Shown in pieces: positions 12,662 through 13,968 of a stretch of 13,968 bases of DNA (position 1 is the stretch's first letter; each line of letters opens with the position of its first letter). The DNA is from JAAYGT01 sp050252075 (GTDB taxonomy: Bacteria > Pseudomonadota > Gammaproteobacteria > Burkholderiales > Burkholderiaceae_B). The notes beneath the pieces are model-generated. The model ran no database searches. It saw only the letters and a list, made by a program, of their open reading frames with translations, and was not told the origin of the DNA. The translations under genes and the position numbers were made by a program. The DNA lies in NCBI GenBank assembly GCA_050252075.1, contig JBFWLP010000086.1, positions 1 through 13,968 on the forward strand, given 5' to 3'.

Positions 12662-13968
12662 ATGACATCACCAAATCTATATCTTCTTATTGTCCTGGCG
12701 CCCCTGTTCGGTGCCATTATGGCCGGCCTGTTCGGCACCGGCTTTCTGGGCAGTTTTGTCAGCCGCCGTGGGGCGCACACTATCACCATCGCCGGTGTTC
12801 TGGTGTCGTTCATCGGTTCGGTGATCACGTTGTTCCAGGTGCTGGGCGGCCATACCTACGACGGCGTGCTTTATACCTGGACCGTGATCGGCACCACGCC
12901 CCTGCAACTGGGCTTCCTGATCGACCCGCTGTCGGCTTTGATGATGGTTGTGGTTACGTCGGTATCGCTCATGGTGCACATTTACACCATCGGCTACATG
13001 GTCGACGACCCCGGTTACCAGCGCTTTTTCTCTTACATCTCCCTGTTCACCTTTTCCATGCTGATGCTGGTGATGGCGAACAACATGGTGCAGCTGTTCT
13101 TCGGCTGGGAAGCGGTGGGCCTGGTGTCGTATTTGCTGATCGGCTTCTGGTTCAAGAAGCCCACCGCCGTTTTTGCCAATATGAAGGCATTCCTGGTGAA
13201 CCGTGTCGGGGATTTCGGCTTTGTGCTGGGTATTGGTTTGCTGTTTGCCTACACGGGCAGCATGCACTACGGCCAGGTGTTTGCCAAAACGAATGAACTG
13301 GCGGCCATGGGGTTCCCCGGCACCGATTGGCAGTTGCTCACGGTGGCATGTATTTCCCTGTTCATTGGCGCCATGGGTAAATCGGCACAAGTGCCGTTGC
13401 ATACCTGGCTGCCTGACTCCATGGAAGGCCCCACTCCCATTTCCGCGCTCATTCACGCGGCAACCATGGTCACGGCCGGTATTTTCATGGTGGCGCGTTT
13501 CTCGCCGCTCTTCGAGCAATCTGATACGGCCTTGTCGTTCATCATCATTATCGGTGCGATCGGTGCGCTCTTTCTGGGCATTCTTGGCATCATCCAGAAC
13601 GATATCAAGCGTGTCGTGGCGTATTCCACCTTGTCCCAACTGGGCTATATGACGGTGGCGTTGGGCGCCTCGGCCTATTCGGTGGCTATTTTCCACCTGA
13701 TGACGCACGCCTTCTTCAAGGCGCTGCTGTTCCTGGGCGCGGGCTCGGTCATTATCGGCATGCACCACGACCAGGACATTCGCAACATGGGCGGTTTGCG
13801 CAAGTACATGCCGATCACCTGGATCACATTCCTGATCGGTACCCTGGCCCTGGTGGGTACGCCGTTCTTTTCGGGCTTTTATTCCAAAGAACACATCATC
13901 GAGGCGGCCGGTGCGTCCACGATCTGGGGATCGGGCTTTGCCTACTTCGCCACGCTGGTTGGTGTGTT
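12662..13968 (+). CDS. nuoL: NADH-quinone oxidoreductase subunit L, 5' part (runs off the window)
   Basis: NuoL (ND5) is the distal antiporter-like subunit of the complex I membrane arm and a proton-pumping module, homologous to MrpA. The window holds 435 codons with no stop; a full NuoL is usually somewhat over 600 residues, so roughly a third, including the long lateral helix, lies beyond the right edge. Key residues are present: Glu150 in FFGWEAVGLVSYLLIGFW, Lys240 in MGKSAQVPLHTWLPDSMEGP, His265 in SALIHAATMVTAG, and His345, His349 and Lys353 in FHLMTHAFFKALLFL. They match Glu144, Lys229, His254, His334, His338 and Lys342 of E. coli. The start is ATG 12662, 16 bases after nuoK, with GGGG at 12647-12650 as a modest ribosome-binding site. 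Confidence 0.97.
   Translation, partial: MTSPNLYLLIVLAPLFGAIMAGLFGTGFLGSFVSRRGAHTITIAGVLVSFIGSVITLFQVLGGHTYDGVLYTWTVIGTTPLQLGFLIDPLSALMMVVVTSVSLMVHIYTIGYMVDDPGYQRFFSYISLFTFSMLMLVMANNMVQLFFGWEAVGLVSYLLIGFWFKKPTAVFANMKAFLVNRVGDFGFVLGIGLLFAYTGSMHYGQVFAKTNELAAMGFPGTDWQLLTVACISLFIGAMGKSAQVPLHTWLPDSMEGPTPISALIHAATMVTAGIFMVARFSPLFEQSDTALSFIIIIGAIGALFLGILGIIQNDIKRVVAYSTLSQLGYMTVALGASAYSVAIFHLMTHAFFKALLFLGAGSVIIGMHHDQDIRNMGGLRKYMPITWITFLIGTLALVGTPFFSGFYSKEHIIEAAGASTIWGSGFAYFATLVGV

Overview
The window is a conserved housekeeping stretch from a Gram-negative betaproteobacterium, most likely Burkholderiales and probably Alcaligenaceae (Bordetella relatives). The evidence is the order tpiA - secG - tRNA-Leu - nuoABCDEFGHIJKL, the Bordetella-like sequence of an outer-membrane porin, the GC-rich codon use, and nuoC and nuoD as separate genes. 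The assignment rests on remembered family sequences, not on a search. All genes read on the + strand.

Layout. (1) 1-430: the 3' part of tpiA, with an in-frame amber codon at 50-52. (2) 446-868: secG, a SecYEG translocon subunit with a long Pro/Ala/Ser tail. (3) 980-1064: tRNA-Leu(GAG) with an extended -10 promoter upstream and a strong terminator downstream. (4) 1108-1615: a gene-poor leader region ending in two back-to-back stem-loops. (5) 1616-2779: a highly expressed-looking general porin, followed by three hairpins that share the loop CTTGC; the last is an intrinsic terminator. (6) 3052-3060: an extended -10 element just before nuoA. (7) 3095-13968: nuoA to nuoL, the first twelve genes of the operon for respiratory complex I (NADH:ubiquinone oxidoreductase). 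nuoL runs off the right edge; nuoM and nuoN would be expected beyond it.

How the genes work together. NuoE, F and G form the NADH-oxidising module. NuoB, C, D and I form the connecting module that reduces quinone. NuoA, H, J, K and L lie in the membrane and pump protons. The cofactor ligands and key membrane charges I could locate are all present, so this part of complex I looks intact. The genes are tightly packed, with ATGA overlaps at nuoE/F and nuoJ/K, direct abutment at nuoG/H, and short gaps elsewhere, as expected for one transcript.

I see no undescribed multi-gene system, mobile element, CRISPR array or defence locus. The points worth a second look are the broken tpiA frame together with a substituted phosphate-loop glycine, the porin sitting between tRNA-Leu and the nuo operon, the structured 5' and 3' untranslated regions of that porin, and a tiny overlapping ORF pair in the long intergenic region.
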